A stretch of 64,000 nucleotides of DNA from Cylindrospermopsis curvispora GIHE-G1 (GTDB lineage: Bacteria > Cyanobacteriota > Cyanobacteriia > Cyanobacteriales > Nostocaceae). The notes below the pieces were generated by a model that was given only the letters and a program-made list of their open reading frames with translations, did not search any database and was not told the origin of the DNA. Within the stretch, counting starts at the first letter, position 1. Each line of letters opens with the position of its first letter. This document shows positions 9,320 through 19,008 of the stretch, piece after piece. The translations under genes were made by a program, and so were the position numbers. The stretch spans positions 1,002,311 to 1,066,310 of the forward strand of contig NZ_CP060822.1 in assembly GCF_014489415.1 (NCBI RefSeq), in the 5' to 3' direction.

Positions 9320-10516
9320 CTATGGAACAATACGAACAAAGTTCTTTTTACCTACTTGTAAAACTTTACCAGATAAATCTCCGGGACCAAAAAAGGTCAA
9401 ATCCACATCGGTAATCTTTTCACCATCCAAGCGCACACCACCCTCTTGAATTTTTCTTTTACCTTCCCCTGTGCTTTTGCACAAACCGGAAGCTGAGAGA
9501 ATATGAGCTAATTTGGCAGGGAATTGAGTGATATTAGCCAAAGAAAACTCCGGTAATACACCTTCCTTCCCCTTACTTTTTGCCGCCTCCTGAGCCTGAT
9601 TAGCCTGGATTTCACCATGATATTGGCGGACAATTTCCCAAGCTAAGAACTGTTGGCGGTCTCGTGGATTATCTGGCAAAGTGTCTAAGGGTAAATCCGT
9701 GAGTAATTCAAAATACTGAGTCAGCAAATGATCCGGAACACCTTGTAGTTTCTGGTACTTTTGGGAGGGATGTTCCGATAACCCCACATAATTGCCCAGG
9801 GACTTAGACATTTTTTGAATACCATCAGTTCCAATTAAAATGGGCAATAGTAAACCAAACTGAGGACGTAAACCAAAATGCCGTTGTAAATCCCGACCTA
9901 CTGCAATGTTAAACTTCTGATCAGTACCGCCCAATTCCACATCAGATCTAATAGCCACCGAATCAAAACCCTGCATTAAAGGATAGAGGAACTCATGAAG
10001 GAAAATAGGATTCTCTTTTTTATAACGTTCGGCAAAACCCTCCTTAGCCAGCATCTGACCCACTGTCATGGTGGAAAGCAACTCTAAGATTTTGGCTAAA
10101 TCTAAACCAGAGAGCCACTGAGAATTATAATGTACCTCTAATCTCCCAGGTGTGTCAAAGTCTAAAATTGGTCTTACCTGTTCAAGATAGGTTTGGGCAT
10201 TTTGTGACACATCCTCTTCTGTCAGTTGACGACGCACATCTGACTTACCTGTTGGGTCGCCAATTCTAGCAGTAAAATCACCGATAATCAAAACCGCAGT
10301 GTGACCAGCATCTTGAAAAGCCCGCAATTTTCTGACTGGGATACTATGACCTAGATGAATATCCGCACCGGTAGGATCAATACCCAATTTAATTCGCAAA
10401 GGATGGTCAGCATTTAATAAACGCTTTTCCAAACTTTCAGTTTCACTATCAGTATCATGGGATTGGGGAAAAATTTCCGCCACGCCACGATACAACCAGG
10501 AGAAATCTTTAGCCAT
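9320..10516 (-). CDS. tyrS: Tyrosyl-tRNA synthetase
   Basis: This charges tRNA-Tyr with tyrosine. The product is 398 residues. The class I signature HLGHS (HIGH) is near 55 and KMSKS near 233. The C-terminal 65 residues ([15 protein letters not shown]) form an S4-like RNA-binding domain. The form with HxGHS and a length near 400 is the TyrZ-like branch rather than the 420-residue TyrS branch; this is a recollection, not a tree. The ATG at 10516 gives [11 protein letters not shown], fitting family N-termini. Confidence 0.95.
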   Translation of the reverse strand: MAKDFSWLYRGVAEIFPQSHDTDSETESLEKRLLNADHPLRIKLGIDPTGADIHLGHSIPVRKLRAFQDAGHTAVLIIGDFTARIGDPTGKSDVRRQLTEEDVSQNAQTYLEQVRPILDFDTPGRLEVHYNSQWLSGLDLAKILELLSTMTVGQMLAKEGFAERYKKENPIFLHEFLYPLMQGFDSVAIRSDVELGGTDQKFNIAVGRDLQRHFGLRPQFGLLLPILIGTDGIQKMSKSLGNYVGLSEHPSQKYQKLQGVPDHLLTQYFELLTDLPLDTLPDNPRDRQQFLAWEIVRQYHGEIQANQAQEAAKSKGKEGVLPEFSLANITQFPAKLAHILSASGLCKSTGEGKRKIQEGGVRLDGEKITDVDLTFFGPGDLSGKVLQVGKKNFVRIVP

Positions 10517-10555
10517 ATAACACTTCTGTTCTCTATTGACTACAGCACGCTAGAA

Positions 10556-10617
10556 ATTATAGCTTTAGCCAGAACGCTGTAAACAGAGTCTAATGAACAC
10601 TGGATAGGCGTTCTGGA
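10556..10617 (+). repeat. Dispersed palindromic repeat (GGCGTTCTGG family)
   Basis: TATAGCTTTAGCCAGAACGC is followed about 26 nt later by GCGTTCTGG, the reverse complement of CCAGAACGC, so a hairpin can form. The same TATAGCTTTAGCC head and GGCGTTCT tail recur at 21973, 19959 and 50402. It lies between the divergent tyrS and PBP genes. Confidence 0.8.
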
Positions 10618-10752
10618 ACTGCCATAGATTGGTATCTACTGGCAAATTAGTCATTTTCTATTGTGCCAAACTACTATAATTGCAAAAAATTAACCTTTTT
10701 TTTCCATTCCATCAATTACATTTAAATTTATTAGTGAGGAAGTAAAAACGTC

Positions 10753-12675
10753 GTGTCTTCTAGAATTTTTACCAACAAAAACTCCCAAGAGCAGGTTTCA
10801 CCTGGCTTTGAATTTTTTAAAGGAGTAGGTCAAGTAGCTGGTGCAACCCTACTATCTGTTACCTTGCTATCAAGCTCTATAATAGCCGGATCCCTGGTGG
10901 GATTGGCTATTAGTTTCCGCAATTTACCAGATGTTAGACAGTTACGCAGTTTCTCTCCTACAGAAACTACCTTCATATATGATATTAAGGGTAAGCTTTT
11001 AGCCAGTATTCATGGTGAAGCTAACCGTCAAGTTGTACCCCTAGACAGGATTTCCCCTAATCTTAAACGTGCCGTACTTGCTAGTGAAGATGGTCACTTT
11101 TACAGTCACCATGGAATTAATCCCTCCGGTGTGGGAAGAGCTCTGGTAGTTAACTTAGTAGCTGGCGGGGTAAAAGAAGGTGGCTCTACTATCACCATGC
11201 AGTTGGTCAAAAACTTGTTTTTGTCCCACAAACGAGCATTTACTCGTAAACTAGCAGAAGCAGTCTTAGCCATTCGTCTAGAACAAATTCTAGAGAAAAA
11301 TGAAATTTTGGAAATGTACCTCAATCAGGTGTATTGGGGTCACAATAACTATGGTGCCCAAACAGCAGCTCGTACCTATTTTAACAAATCCGCAGAACTT
11401 TTAACCCTGGGTGAGTCAGCAATGATGGCTGGCTTAATTCAAGCTCCAGAAGAATTTAGTCCTTTTGTAAGCATGAAAAAGGCTAAACAAAAACAAAGAG
11501 AAGTTTTGGGTAGAATGCGTGAACTGGATTGGATTACCCCCAAAGAATATGACCAAGCAATTAATGAAAAAATTACATTAGGTCGAATTAGGTCTTTTCA
11601 AGGTAGTGCTCTACCCTATATTAGCAACACTGTGGCCCAGGAATTGGCCAGAAGGTTCGGTCGAGATGCACTGCTTAAAGGGGGTATGCGTGTGCAAACT
11701 ACTGTTGATGCCAAGTTCCAAATCATGGCAGAATCTACTGTAAGTAGATGGCACCAAGATTTACTTAGCAAGGGACTGCGGAAAAACCAAATTGCTTTAG
11801 TTGCTATAGATCCACGTACACACTTTGTCAAAGCTTTAGTCGGTGGCGTAGATGCAAAAGCAAGTGAGTTTAATCGCGCAACTCAGGCTCAGAGACAACC
11901 TGGTTCTTCTTTTAAACCTTTTGTTTACTATGCAGCCTTTGCTACGGGTAAGTACACACCGGATAGCACCATATTGGATGCTCCTGTGAGTTATCGAGAT
12001 GGCAATGGTTGGTACTATCCGAGAAACTATGATGGTGGTTTTAGTGGTGCAATGTCTATTCGCACCGCCTTGGCCCAGTCCCGTAACATTCCTGTAATTA
12101 AACTTGGCAAAAGCATAGGCATGAATAAGGTAGTGGAAACCTGTCGGACTTTGGGTATTACGAGTCCTATGGAGCCAGTAACATCGTTACCTCTTGGTGC
12201 AATTGGGGTTACACCACTAGAGATGGCTAGTGCCTACGCTACCTTTGCTAATTATGGATGGCAGTCCCCGGCTACAGTAATAGTACGCATTACTGATAGT
12301 AGCGGTAATGTTATACTAGATAATACACCCAAACCCCAAAGAGTTCTGGATTCTTGGGCATCAGCGGCTACCATAGATATTATGCAGTCAGTAGTAACCA
12401 GCGGTACAGGTAAAGGAGCAGCATTGGGTAGGCCATCAGCAGGTAAAACGGGAACAACATCCTCAGAAAAAGACATTTGGTATGTAGGCACGGTGCCACA
12501 ACTGACAACAGCAGTGTGGGTGGGAAGGGATGATAACCTGCAATTATCCAGTGGTGCCACTGGTGGTGGAATGGTTGCCCCTATCTGGCGTGATTTTATG
12601 GTGCAAGCCCTAGAAAACGTGCCAGTGGAGAATTTTAAATCACCTTCCCAGTTTCCCCGTCCTAAGTCAAATTAG
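10753..12675 (+). CDS. Class A penicillin-binding protein (PBP1A family)
   Basis: This is a bifunctional enzyme that polymerises lipid II into glycan and cross-links the peptides outside the cytoplasmic membrane. The product is 640 residues from a GTG at 10753 preceded by GTGAGGAAG. There is one membrane anchor near 28-50, then the glycosyltransferase 51 domain with SEDGHFYSHHG and EGGSTITMQL (about 112-145). The transpeptidase has SSFK near 385, SRN near 442 and KTGTT near 564. Filamentous cyanobacteria carry several such paralogues, so no numbered symbol is given. Confidence 0.93.
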   Translation: MSSRIFTNKNSQEQVSPGFEFFKGVGQVAGATLLSVTLLSSSIIAGSLVGLAISFRNLPDVRQLRSFSPTETTFIYDIKGKLLASIHGEANRQVVPLDRISPNLKRAVLASEDGHFYSHHGINPSGVGRALVVNLVAGGVKEGGSTITMQLVKNLFLSHKRAFTRKLAEAVLAIRLEQILEKNEILEMYLNQVYWGHNNYGAQTAARTYFNKSAELLTLGESAMMAGLIQAPEEFSPFVSMKKAKQKQREVLGRMRELDWITPKEYDQAINEKITLGRIRSFQGSALPYISNTVAQELARRFGRDALLKGGMRVQTTVDAKFQIMAESTVSRWHQDLLSKGLRKNQIALVAIDPRTHFVKALVGGVDAKASEFNRATQAQRQPGSSFKPFVYYAAFATGKYTPDSTILDAPVSYRDGNGWYYPRNYDGGFSGAMSIRTALAQSRNIPVIKLGKSIGMNKVVETCRTLGITSPMEPVTSLPLGAIGVTPLEMASAYATFANYGWQSPATVIVRITDSSGNVILDNTPKPQRVLDSWASAATIDIMQSVVTSGTGKGAALGRPSAGKTGTTSSEKDIWYVGTVPQLTTAVWVGRDDNLQLSSGATGGGMVAPIWRDFMVQALENVPVENFKSPSQFPRPKSN

Positions 12676-13025
12676 GGTTGGCTGCTGTTCGACAATTTCT
12701 GGACATAGCTAGACATTCCTTGTTTAATTTGGTCGGTTTGACCAGTCCTTAGTAATGTGTTCCTCGACAATGAAAAACAGGCTTGTCATGGTAGTTCAGA
12801 GGGCTTTCTAAGATGTCTCGCCTTTTGTTGAAGTTACCGACAGAGCTACAAACTGGAGTTAATTTGTAGGTGTCATGACCTGTCTTTCGTAGCCAACCTT
12901 ACCTGATGGTAGGTAACTCTTTTTTATGGCGGAGTCATGCACGCTCACCCCACCTACCCAAATTGTTAATATCTGGGTAGGTTTGGGTAGACATTAATGA
13001 GCGGGAATTGTTAACTATTGACAAT
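12676..13025. other. Intergenic region, possible small RNA
   Basis: This stretch has no convincing reading frame. It ends its structured part in a terminator-like hairpin at 12899-12925. A transcript reading plus-strand between the PBP gene and that hairpin is possible. I could not match it to 6S RNA, tmRNA, SRP RNA or Yfr families by eye. From about 12950 to 12990 there is a pair of GGGTAGG/CCTACCC segments that can also fold. Confidence 0.35.
12899..12925 (+). terminator. Intrinsic terminator-like hairpin
   Basis: The perfect 6-bp stem TTACCT/AGGTAA closes a GATGGT loop and is followed by CTCTTTTTT. It lies 224 bp after the PBP stop, so it ends either a long 3' UTR or a separate small transcript. 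Confidence 0.5.
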
Positions 13026-13349
13026 CTACACCTGTTTTTCTAGCTCAGTTTTCATGCGCTCCAGAGTCAGATGCATTTGCTCAAACATTTGCTGTGGGGT
13101 CACACCAAATTGATTGAGCTGGGTTTTTAGTTGCTCTACTGTCATTTGTGCCATGAAATCCTCTGATAACTCGAACCGCTTCATAAAGATGCGGTAACGG
13201 TCCATCATGTTTTCCATTTGTTCAATAAACAGCTTTTTGCCTTCACGGTCAAATTTGCCGTAGTTATTACCAAGCTGAATTAGTGCCTGATAATCTTCAA
13301 ATAGCTGCTTGGCTTCTTGTTGCACTATCTCAGAGTCAAAGAATCCCAT
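13026..13349 (-). CDS. DUF1825 family protein
   Basis: The product is 107 residues from the ATG at 13349 (MGFFDSEIVQQEAKQLFEDY), the N-terminus shared by this cyanobacteria-specific family. An upstream TTG at 13364 would add five unconserved residues. It is almost all helical, with charged segments and no membrane span. The function is unknown in the literature I recall. It stands 125 bp from the uspA-like gene on the same strand. Confidence 0.85.
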   Translation of the reverse strand: MGFFDSEIVQQEAKQLFEDYQALIQLGNNYGKFDREGKKLFIEQMENMMDRYRIFMKRFELSEDFMAQMTVEQLKTQLNQFGVTPQQMFEQMHLTLERMKTELEKQV

Positions 13350-13475
13350 TTTACTTGTATTCAACTGAGCGAATGTATGTGGTAGCTTGAAGTTTCTTCT
13401 ATCTTAACCTACATTTTAGCCTACAAGAATGGGAGAAGGCTTCATGGTAAAAATCCAAAATCTACAATTCAGGCC

Positions 13476-13883
13476 CTAGGGGATAACCAGAACTGGACAG
13501 GGTGAGAGGTTGATGACTCTTGTGGTCACACTGTCATTGGCTCCTTCTTGGGTAAGACCTAAACCTCGACAACCCATTACAATCAAATTTGCTCCTACTT
13601 CATCTGCTACATCACAAATTGTAAAAGCTGCTTTCCCCTGCTTTTCTAACACTTCTGGATTAATACCATGGTTAAAAAATAAACTCTGGGCCTCCTGTAA
13701 AAGTCCGGCAACCAACTCTGGAGATGCCATTGCTGTGTCATTCGTTTCCTCCGATGATACTTCTTCCACCACTGATAGAATTATTAGGCGGCTATTATAC
13801 TGCTGGACAAGATTGACAACTATGTCCACAGCTTCTCGCGCTTCTCGACTGCCATCAATGGGAAATAGAACAGTTTTAAACAT
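13476..13883 (-). CDS. Universal stress protein, UspA family
   Basis: The product is 135 residues with a single Usp domain. It starts MFKTVLFPIDGSREAREAV, the usual first strand and Asp. The ATP-binding loop reads VMGCRGLGLTQEGANDSVT, close to G-2X-G-9X-G-S/T but with N-D in place of the last Gly, so nucleotide binding is uncertain. It ends CPVLVIP as in the family. It is divergent from pgk with an 88-bp gap. Confidence 0.9.
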   Translation of the reverse strand: MFKTVLFPIDGSREAREAVDIVVNLVQQYNSRLIILSVVEEVSSEETNDTAMASPELVAGLLQEAQSLFFNHGINPEVLEKQGKAAFTICDVADEVGANLIVMGCRGLGLTQEGANDSVTTRVINLSPCPVLVIP

Positions 13884-13971
13884 AAATTATCTCCATACCC
13901 CTTAGTCCGGTAAAATCTGGATTGTGATACTTTCAAAACAATAACAAAAACAGAATCAGGAGAGTTTGGCC

Positions 13972-15174
13972 ATGTCAAAAAAAAGTTTAGCAAGTTTATC
14001 TGCTGCCGATATTTCTGACAAACGCGCCTTGGTACGAGTTGATTTTAACGTACCTGTGGATAATCAGGGGAATATTACCGATGACACTCGCATTCGGGCT
14101 GCCCTCCCTACCATTCAAGATTTAATCAGCAAGGGAGCTAAGGTGATTTTAGCCAGCCACTTTGGTCGCCCCAAGGGTGTGGATGAGAAGTTACGTCTCA
14201 CTCCCGTTGCCAAACGTCTTTCTGAACTTTTGGGACAAGAGGTGATCAAAACTGATGACTGTATTGGTGATGATGTCACCGCCCAGGTAGCAGCTTTAGA
14301 AAAAGGACAAGTGCTATTGCTAGAAAATGTCCGCTTCTATAAAGAAGAGGAAAACAATGATCCAGAATTTGCCCGCCAATTAGCCGCTAATGCTGATTTC
14401 TATGTTAATGATGCTTTTGGTACTGCTCACCGGGCCCATGCTTCCACTGAAGGTGTAACTAAGTATTTAAGTCCTTCCGTGGCTGGTTACTTGGTTGAAA
14501 AGGAGTTACAATACCTACAGGGTGCTATTGAGGCTCCTCAACGTCCTTTGGTAGCCATTATTGGTGGGTCTAAGGTTTCTAGCAAAATCGGTGTCATTGA
14601 AACCCTATTAGAAAAGTGCGATAAGTTGATTATTGGCGGAGGGATGATTTTTACCTTCTACAAGGCACGGGGACTAAATGTGGGCAAGTCCTTGGTAGAA
14701 CAGGACAAATTGGAACTAGCCAGTTCTTTAGAGAAAGAAGCAGCGAAACGTGGTGTGACTTTGCTGTTACCTACGGATATTGTTGCAGCTGATAAATTCG
14801 CACCTGATGCTGATGCTGTCACTGTTTCCATTGACCATATCCCTGATGACCGTATGGGTTTAGATATTGGACCTGAGTCGGTTAAAGTTTTTCAAGCAGC
14901 TCTAGCTGATTGCAAAACCGTTATCTGGAATGGACCTATGGGCGTGTTTGAATTTGACAAGTTTGCCGTCGGTACTGAAGCGATCGCCCAGACTTTAGCA
15001 GAAATTGGTAAAACTGGTGCCACAACGATTATTGGTGGTGGTGACTCTGTAGCTGCTGTAGAAAAAGTTGGTTTAGCTGACCAAATGAGCCACATTTCCA
15101 CTGGTGGCGGTGCTAGTTTGGAATTATTGGAAGGTAAGGTTCTACCCGGTATTGCAGCTTTGGATGAAGCCTAA
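13972..15174 (+). CDS. pgk: Phosphoglycerate kinase
   Basis: This interconverts 1,3-bisphosphoglycerate and 3-phosphoglycerate with ADP/ATP in glycolysis and the Calvin cycle. The product is 400 residues, the standard length. [15 protein letters not shown] and [11 protein letters not shown] are the 3-PG and hinge motifs, and [10 protein letters not shown] near the C-terminus binds nucleotide. The ATG at 13972 has AGGAGAG about seven bases upstream, so the TTG at 13966 is rejected. A strong hairpin follows at 15203. Confidence 0.97.
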   Translation: MSKKSLASLSAADISDKRALVRVDFNVPVDNQGNITDDTRIRAALPTIQDLISKGAKVILASHFGRPKGVDEKLRLTPVAKRLSELLGQEVIKTDDCIGDDVTAQVAALEKGQVLLLENVRFYKEEENNDPEFARQLAANADFYVNDAFGTAHRAHASTEGVTKYLSPSVAGYLVEKELQYLQGAIEAPQRPLVAIIGGSKVSSKIGVIETLLEKCDKLIIGGGMIFTFYKARGLNVGKSLVEQDKLELASSLEKEAAKRGVTLLLPTDIVAADKFAPDADAVTVSIDHIPDDRMGLDIGPESVKVFQAALADCKTVIWNGPMGVFEFDKFAVGTEAIAQTLAEIGKTGATTIIGGGDSVAAVEKVGLADQMSHISTGGGASLELLEGKVLPGIAALDEA

Positions 15175-15202
15175 TTACTAGCTTACTTAGCTAACTAATA
15201 GG

Positions 15203-15240
15203 TTTAAGCTTCCCCGTTTTTCTAAACCGGGGAAGCCAAG
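15203..15240 (+). mobile_element. Hairpin resembling an IS200/IS605 right end
   Basis: The inverted repeat GCTTCCCCG / CCGGGGAAGC starts with TTTAAGCT as the IS right ends do (TTAAGC, C-rich stem, TTTAGA-like loop). It lies 28 bp after the pgk stop and probably serves as transcription terminator for pgk, and possibly also for the convergent gene at 15255. The IS origin is inferred from similarity to 8491-8520 only. Confidence 0.5.
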
Positions 15241-15254
15241 TAAATTCTCTCAAA

Positions 15255-16031
15255 CTATACGGTCACATTAATTGCTAATAACAAAGGCTGAGTTTCCGCC
15301 TGTGGAAATTCAACTGTGAGGACACAAGTTTGGTTGGCACGGGGACAGTTTAATTCTAAACTAGCCTTGTGACCTTCCTTAGAGACGGCAGTTACCGATG
15401 TGCCATTCCCTTGAATTGTGAAAGTTGCTGGAGTTGGTAACTCACCATAAACACATAACTTCATCGTGGCACCCAGGGAAAGGAGTTGTGCTTGAACAGT
15501 TAGAGTACCACCGTAACTTTGCCACTGTTGTTCTACTACTGGGTTAGAAAGGGAAATAGACAAAGTTAGACTTTCTAACAACTGTTTAGCAGCTATCAAT
15601 GACAAAGCCATTTGTTGACGCGGTTGCAACTTAAAATAGTCTTTGTCAATACTAGGTAGGGTTTCCAAAGTGCTTACGGATCTGTAGGAGCTTCTGAGTA
15701 CTAATCCAGCTAAGTCGCTAATTAACTGATCCTCATCTGGAAACATATCTGCCACTGCCTGTATCAATTTAGGACCCAATGGGATGCAAGATGTTACTAG
15801 TGATAGACACCTGTCTACCAAGTGTTGAAAAACCTTATCCGGTAGGGGAATTGGTAAACTAAGTTGAGATTGCTGTGCCAACCACCCCCAGGCGGGAATT
15901 AAAGCAATCCCGGGATCTTCGACAAATTCTGGATACTCTACTAATTGACTTTCCCAAGGAAATAAAGGTGGGCGGTTTTGGATTTCGAGTTGTAATCGCC
16001 GCTTGAGGACGACTTGAAAACGTTCTTGCAC
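15255..16031 (-). CDS. Probable PatU3-type heterocyst pattern protein
   Basis: The product is 258 residues from a GTG at 16031 with AGGAGA upstream. The sequence is soluble, with a helical N-terminal half (WGWLAQQSQLSLPIPLP) and a beta-rich C-terminal half ending LLLAINVTV. It lies directly downstream of hetZ on the same strand (196 bp gap). In Anabaena the hetZ locus continues into patU5-patU3, and the length fits PatU3, a regulator of heterocyst spacing. The identification rests on context plus a loose memory of the sequence; no catalytic motif is present. Without the context I would call it conserved cyanobacterial, function unknown. Confidence 0.55.
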   Translation of the reverse strand: MQERFQVVLKRRLQLEIQNRPPLFPWESQLVEYPEFVEDPGIALIPAWGWLAQQSQLSLPIPLPDKVFQHLVDRCLSLVTSCIPLGPKLIQAVADMFPDEDQLISDLAGLVLRSSYRSVSTLETLPSIDKDYFKLQPRQQMALSLIAAKQLLESLTLSISLSNPVVEQQWQSYGGTLTVQAQLLSLGATMKLCVYGELPTPATFTIQGNGTSVTAVSKEGHKASLELNCPRANQTCVLTVEFPQAETQPLLLAINVTV

Positions 16032-16227
16032 AGTAGGAATTTCTCCTAATTGAAAAGGTTGGGGTTTTCCCCTTAATGATGGCTTACTACTTTACTAAGT
16101 AGCAACTTTTTCACAGGGGGTCTTCTACCCGATAAATTCTCCCACACTCCACTGAGAGATTCTTGCCGCTTTGACACAATTTGCCAAAAAGTGACTTTGA
16201 TACCAGTATTGTATGAGTTGTAAGTCC

Positions 16228-17424
16228 TTATTCATAAGCAGATGGACTGGATCCGGACAATGAATTGCGAATTTCCCATGCTTTTTCTAAAATTTTAAAC
16301 CACCGTTTTTGGAGCTGGGCCATAGATAATCCCAAATTTTTAGCTATTGCTTGGTCAGTTTCTCCTTGGTGTTTTAAATCTAGTAAATATTTATCCTTTT
16401 CATCTAAATTACGCATATATATTTCCCACTCATGGGGTGTTAAACCTAAGTTAGTTGGCAGTGACGCTTCTAGCCATTCATGTACTAGTTCCCAGCGATG
16501 CAAAAGAGAGAATCGCATTAGATGATACTTGAATCGCTGCTGCAAGTAATCTCGTTGGCGTGGAGTCAAGCCCAAAATTGATTCAATCTCCTGGGTGGAA
16601 AATTCCTGAAGTCGCAGGGAAAAATACTCAGCACAGTCCAATTGTTGTTTTTGCTCAAAATAGCTCATTAACTCAGTAATCACCAGGGAGCGCAAACTAC
16701 CTTCTTCAATTTCTGACTCTGGTTGTATAGCTATAGCAGCTCGCAATTGGGTTAATATGGGCTCGTCCCAAGAACGATCAGATTCACCACCACTTGCTTG
16801 GGTAGCTTGTTCAATATCCACACTAATTTCTAGCGATTGCTGTTGCGAGAATGTCTGTGCTCTTAAAATTATCAATTGTTGCTGGCGTCCGGGTAATGGA
16901 ATCCGACGTTTAGCATACCGTTCGGTAAATGCCATATATTCTGCTAACTCTAGGAGGGTTTGAGGACGATAGTCAGGTGGTTGCTGATTCTCGCGGCGAA
17001 AGGCGTTTAGAGACTCCAAATAAAAACTTTGCAGGAAGTCCTCTATAGCAATCATTCTCCCTTGGTAGCTCAATTGCCTTTGGGGTAGGTTAATATATCT
17101 ATATACAATTGAACTTAGGGTGCTGTGCAGTTCTATCCTACCTTTATGAGAACCCAGTTGGTAATAGTGCAAGCACTGTTGGAGTCTGTATCGGGCCAGG
17201 GTGGTGGCAGAGCTTTCTATTTCTCCAGACGATTGAATGCGTTTGCTTTCGTTGCAAATTCTCATTACTTCACTGGCAATTCGCACTGCTATATTGCGAC
17301 AGTTTTTTTCTGTCGATTTGGTGCACTGCTGGAGTTCCCTTAGAAGAAATTCAAATATTACTTCTATCACCTCTACTCCAATAGATCCATCCCCTTTATT
17401 AATTAATGTTACCGTTGAATTCAT
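16228..17424 (-). CDS. hetZ: Heterocyst differentiation regulator HetZ
   Basis: HetZ is an early DNA-associated regulator in heterocyst commitment, acting with HetR. The product is 398 residues, about the Anabaena length (near 400). Recognised family stretches are ELHSTLSSIVYRYI, LAEYMAFTERYAKRRIPLPG and LGLTPRQRDYLQQRFKYHL, the last being a helix-turn-helix-like region, with a second such region near the C-terminus (TDQAIAKNLGLSMAQLQKRW). The ATG at 17424 gives MNSTVTLINKGDGSIGVEV, matching known N-termini. Only 19 bp separate it from the divergent gene at 17444, so its promoter must lie inside that gene. I found no clear HetR palindrome by eye. Confidence 0.85.
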   Translation of the reverse strand: MNSTVTLINKGDGSIGVEVIEVIFEFLLRELQQCTKSTEKNCRNIAVRIASEVMRICNESKRIQSSGEIESSATTLARYRLQQCLHYYQLGSHKGRIELHSTLSSIVYRYINLPQRQLSYQGRMIAIEDFLQSFYLESLNAFRRENQQPPDYRPQTLLELAEYMAFTERYAKRRIPLPGRQQQLIILRAQTFSQQQSLEISVDIEQATQASGGESDRSWDEPILTQLRAAIAIQPESEIEEGSLRSLVITELMSYFEQKQQLDCAEYFSLRLQEFSTQEIESILGLTPRQRDYLQQRFKYHLMRFSLLHRWELVHEWLEASLPTNLGLTPHEWEIYMRNLDEKDKYLLDLKHQGETDQAIAKNLGLSMAQLQKRWFKILEKAWEIRNSLSGSSPSAYE

Positions 17425-17443
17425 ACTCCTAACTTTAAAAATT

Positions 17444-17923
17444 ATGACAAATTTAGAAAAACAAATTCAATTATTGATTAAGAATGCGCCGAAAGATGGC
17501 ATGACACCAAAACTTGTGGCGACCATCGCGCCAGTTTTAAGGGTGGCTGCAGAAAATCTTCGACACCCCCGATACTACATCCTTCAAAGTTCTGAGGGAT
17601 CTTGGGTTTCAACTACGTTGTGCAACAGATCCAATCCGGAATTGAAAAAGCAGGTAATTTACGCCTTTCCTAGACTAAACGATGCCATTCGCTCATCACA
17701 TATAGGAATGAACCCCAAGGTAATGGCTAAACCCATACCTATAATTGATATTTTATTTCAACTGTTGGCAATAACACCAGTGGATAGCATAGTTTTTATG
17801 GAAACCCCTGGAACTAACACCAACGCTATTGAAGTAAGGCGTGCAGATCTGGAAGATATGATTCAACAGACCCTACAACCACACCTACCCACTGGGCAAG
17901 TTCCCCCCACAAACATAGCCTGA
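17444..17923 (+). CDS. Conserved cyanobacterial protein divergent from hetZ
   Basis: The product is 159 residues from the ATG at 17444 (MTNLEKQIQLLIKNAPKDG). Longer upstream reading of this frame would run through the complement of hetZ and is rejected. The protein has no signal peptide. It contains a compact alpha/beta-looking core (YYILQSSEGSWVSTTL, IPIIDILFQLLAI). I do not recognise a named domain. Its 5' end overlaps the region that must hold hetZ control sequences. Confidence 0.7.
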   Translation: MTNLEKQIQLLIKNAPKDGMTPKLVATIAPVLRVAAENLRHPRYYILQSSEGSWVSTTLCNRSNPELKKQVIYAFPRLNDAIRSSHIGMNPKVMAKPIPIIDILFQLLAITPVDSIVFMETPGTNTNAIEVRRADLEDMIQQTLQPHLPTGQVPPTNIA

Positions 17924-17937
17924 GCAATAGTGAAATT

Positions 17938-17984
17938 GAGACTGGGTAGGCGTTCTAGCTTGCTCCCTTTCAGGTGGCCACTAT
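17938..17984 (+). repeat. Dispersed repeat (GGCGTTCT family), tail part
   Basis: TTGAGACTGGGTAGGCGTTCT followed by CTTTCAGGTGGCCAC resembles 19331-19377 (GTGAGACTGGCGTTCTGGCT then CTGCAGGTGGCTA). The TAGCTTTAGCC head of the longer members is missing. Confidence 0.55.
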
Positions 17985-18027
17985 AAAAACCGGGAATCCC
18001 AGTCTCCCAGCTAAAATCCAAAATTGC

Positions 18028-19008
18028 TTAGTATAGACGACTTAGCACGTAATCTGTCATGTTAATTAATGCTTGCTTTGATTCAGAAGGTTCCAAGTCT
18101 GTAATATGTTGCCTTGCTAACTTGGCATGGTGGGCCGCTAATTCTCTGGCCTTGGGTATCCCTTGACTGTCGGAAATTAACTTCACAGCTTGTTCTAAAT
18201 CCCCTTCTTGAGCAAACTCCCTTTCAATTAGTATTTTCAGTATTTCCAGAGATGGTTGCTCCTCCAGGGCAAATAAAACCGGTGCAGTTAGATTACCACT
18301 TCTGAGATCCGATGCAGCTGGTTTACCCAAAGTGTCCATAGAACCAGTGAAATCTAAAATATCATCTACTATTTGAAAGGCTAAACCTAGATCCTTACCA
18401 TAATTATATAGGTTGTTAGCACTTTCTGGGGATACGTTACTCAAAATTCCGGCGGCTTTAGCACTGTTGGCAATCAATGAAGCCGTTTTGTAATAACTCT
18501 TTTTTAGGTAAGTTTCTATCGACAGACTGGTATCAAAGCGATTTAACCCTTGCTGAATCTCTCCAGCTGCTAAATCCATGATTACTTCTGAAAGCAGTTT
18601 CACTACCTCTAGGTTATCCAGATTGGCCAAGTACCAGGAAGATTGGGCAAAGAGAAAATCTCCAGCTAACACTGCAATGCGATTGCCAAACAAACTATGA
18701 ACCGTAGGCACTCCTCTACGTATATGTGATTCATCCACTACGTCATCATGAACTAAACTGGCTGTATGAATCATCTCTGTAATTTCAGCCAATCGTCTGT
18801 GACCTAGGGAGATGTCTTCTTCTAGCGTTGTAGCCCGCGATATTAATAAAACAATGGCTGGTCTGATACGCTTACCCCCAGCACCGAATAAATGTTCGGC
18901 TGCTGCATAGAGAATGGGGTGGCGATTTCCAACTAGCTGTGTCAGGTTATCTGCTAGTATTCGCAGGTCTGCTTCCACAGGGGTAAACAGGAAGGTGGCT
19001 GAGGTCAT
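18028..19008 (-). CDS. sds: Long-chain polyprenyl diphosphate synthase (solanesyl type)
   Basis: This builds the polyprenyl tail, probably C45, of plastoquinone by repeated addition of IPP. The product is 326 residues. The first Asp-rich motif is DDVVDESHIRRG near 90 and the second is DDILDFTG near 220. The residues just before the first motif are small (MIHTASLVH), as in long-chain synthases rather than GGPP synthases. The start MTSATFLFTPVEADL matches cyanobacterial homologues. Chain length is inferred, not shown. Confidence 0.88.
   Translation of the reverse strand: MTSATFLFTPVEADLRILADNLTQLVGNRHPILYAAAEHLFGAGGKRIRPAIVLLISRATTLEEDISLGHRRLAEITEMIHTASLVHDDVVDESHIRRGVPTVHSLFGNRIAVLAGDFLFAQSSWYLANLDNLEVVKLLSEVIMDLAAGEIQQGLNRFDTSLSIETYLKKSYYKTASLIANSAKAAGILSNVSPESANNLYNYGKDLGLAFQIVDDILDFTGSMDTLGKPAASDLRSGNLTAPVLFALEEQPSLEILKILIEREFAQEGDLEQAVKLISDSQGIPKARELAAHHAKLARQHITDLEPSESKQALINMTDYVLSRLY

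Noticed and set aside
17237-17443. A longer N-terminus for the gene divergent from hetZ
   Set aside because: That extension is the complement of the hetZ coding region; the ATG at 17444 is a better start.
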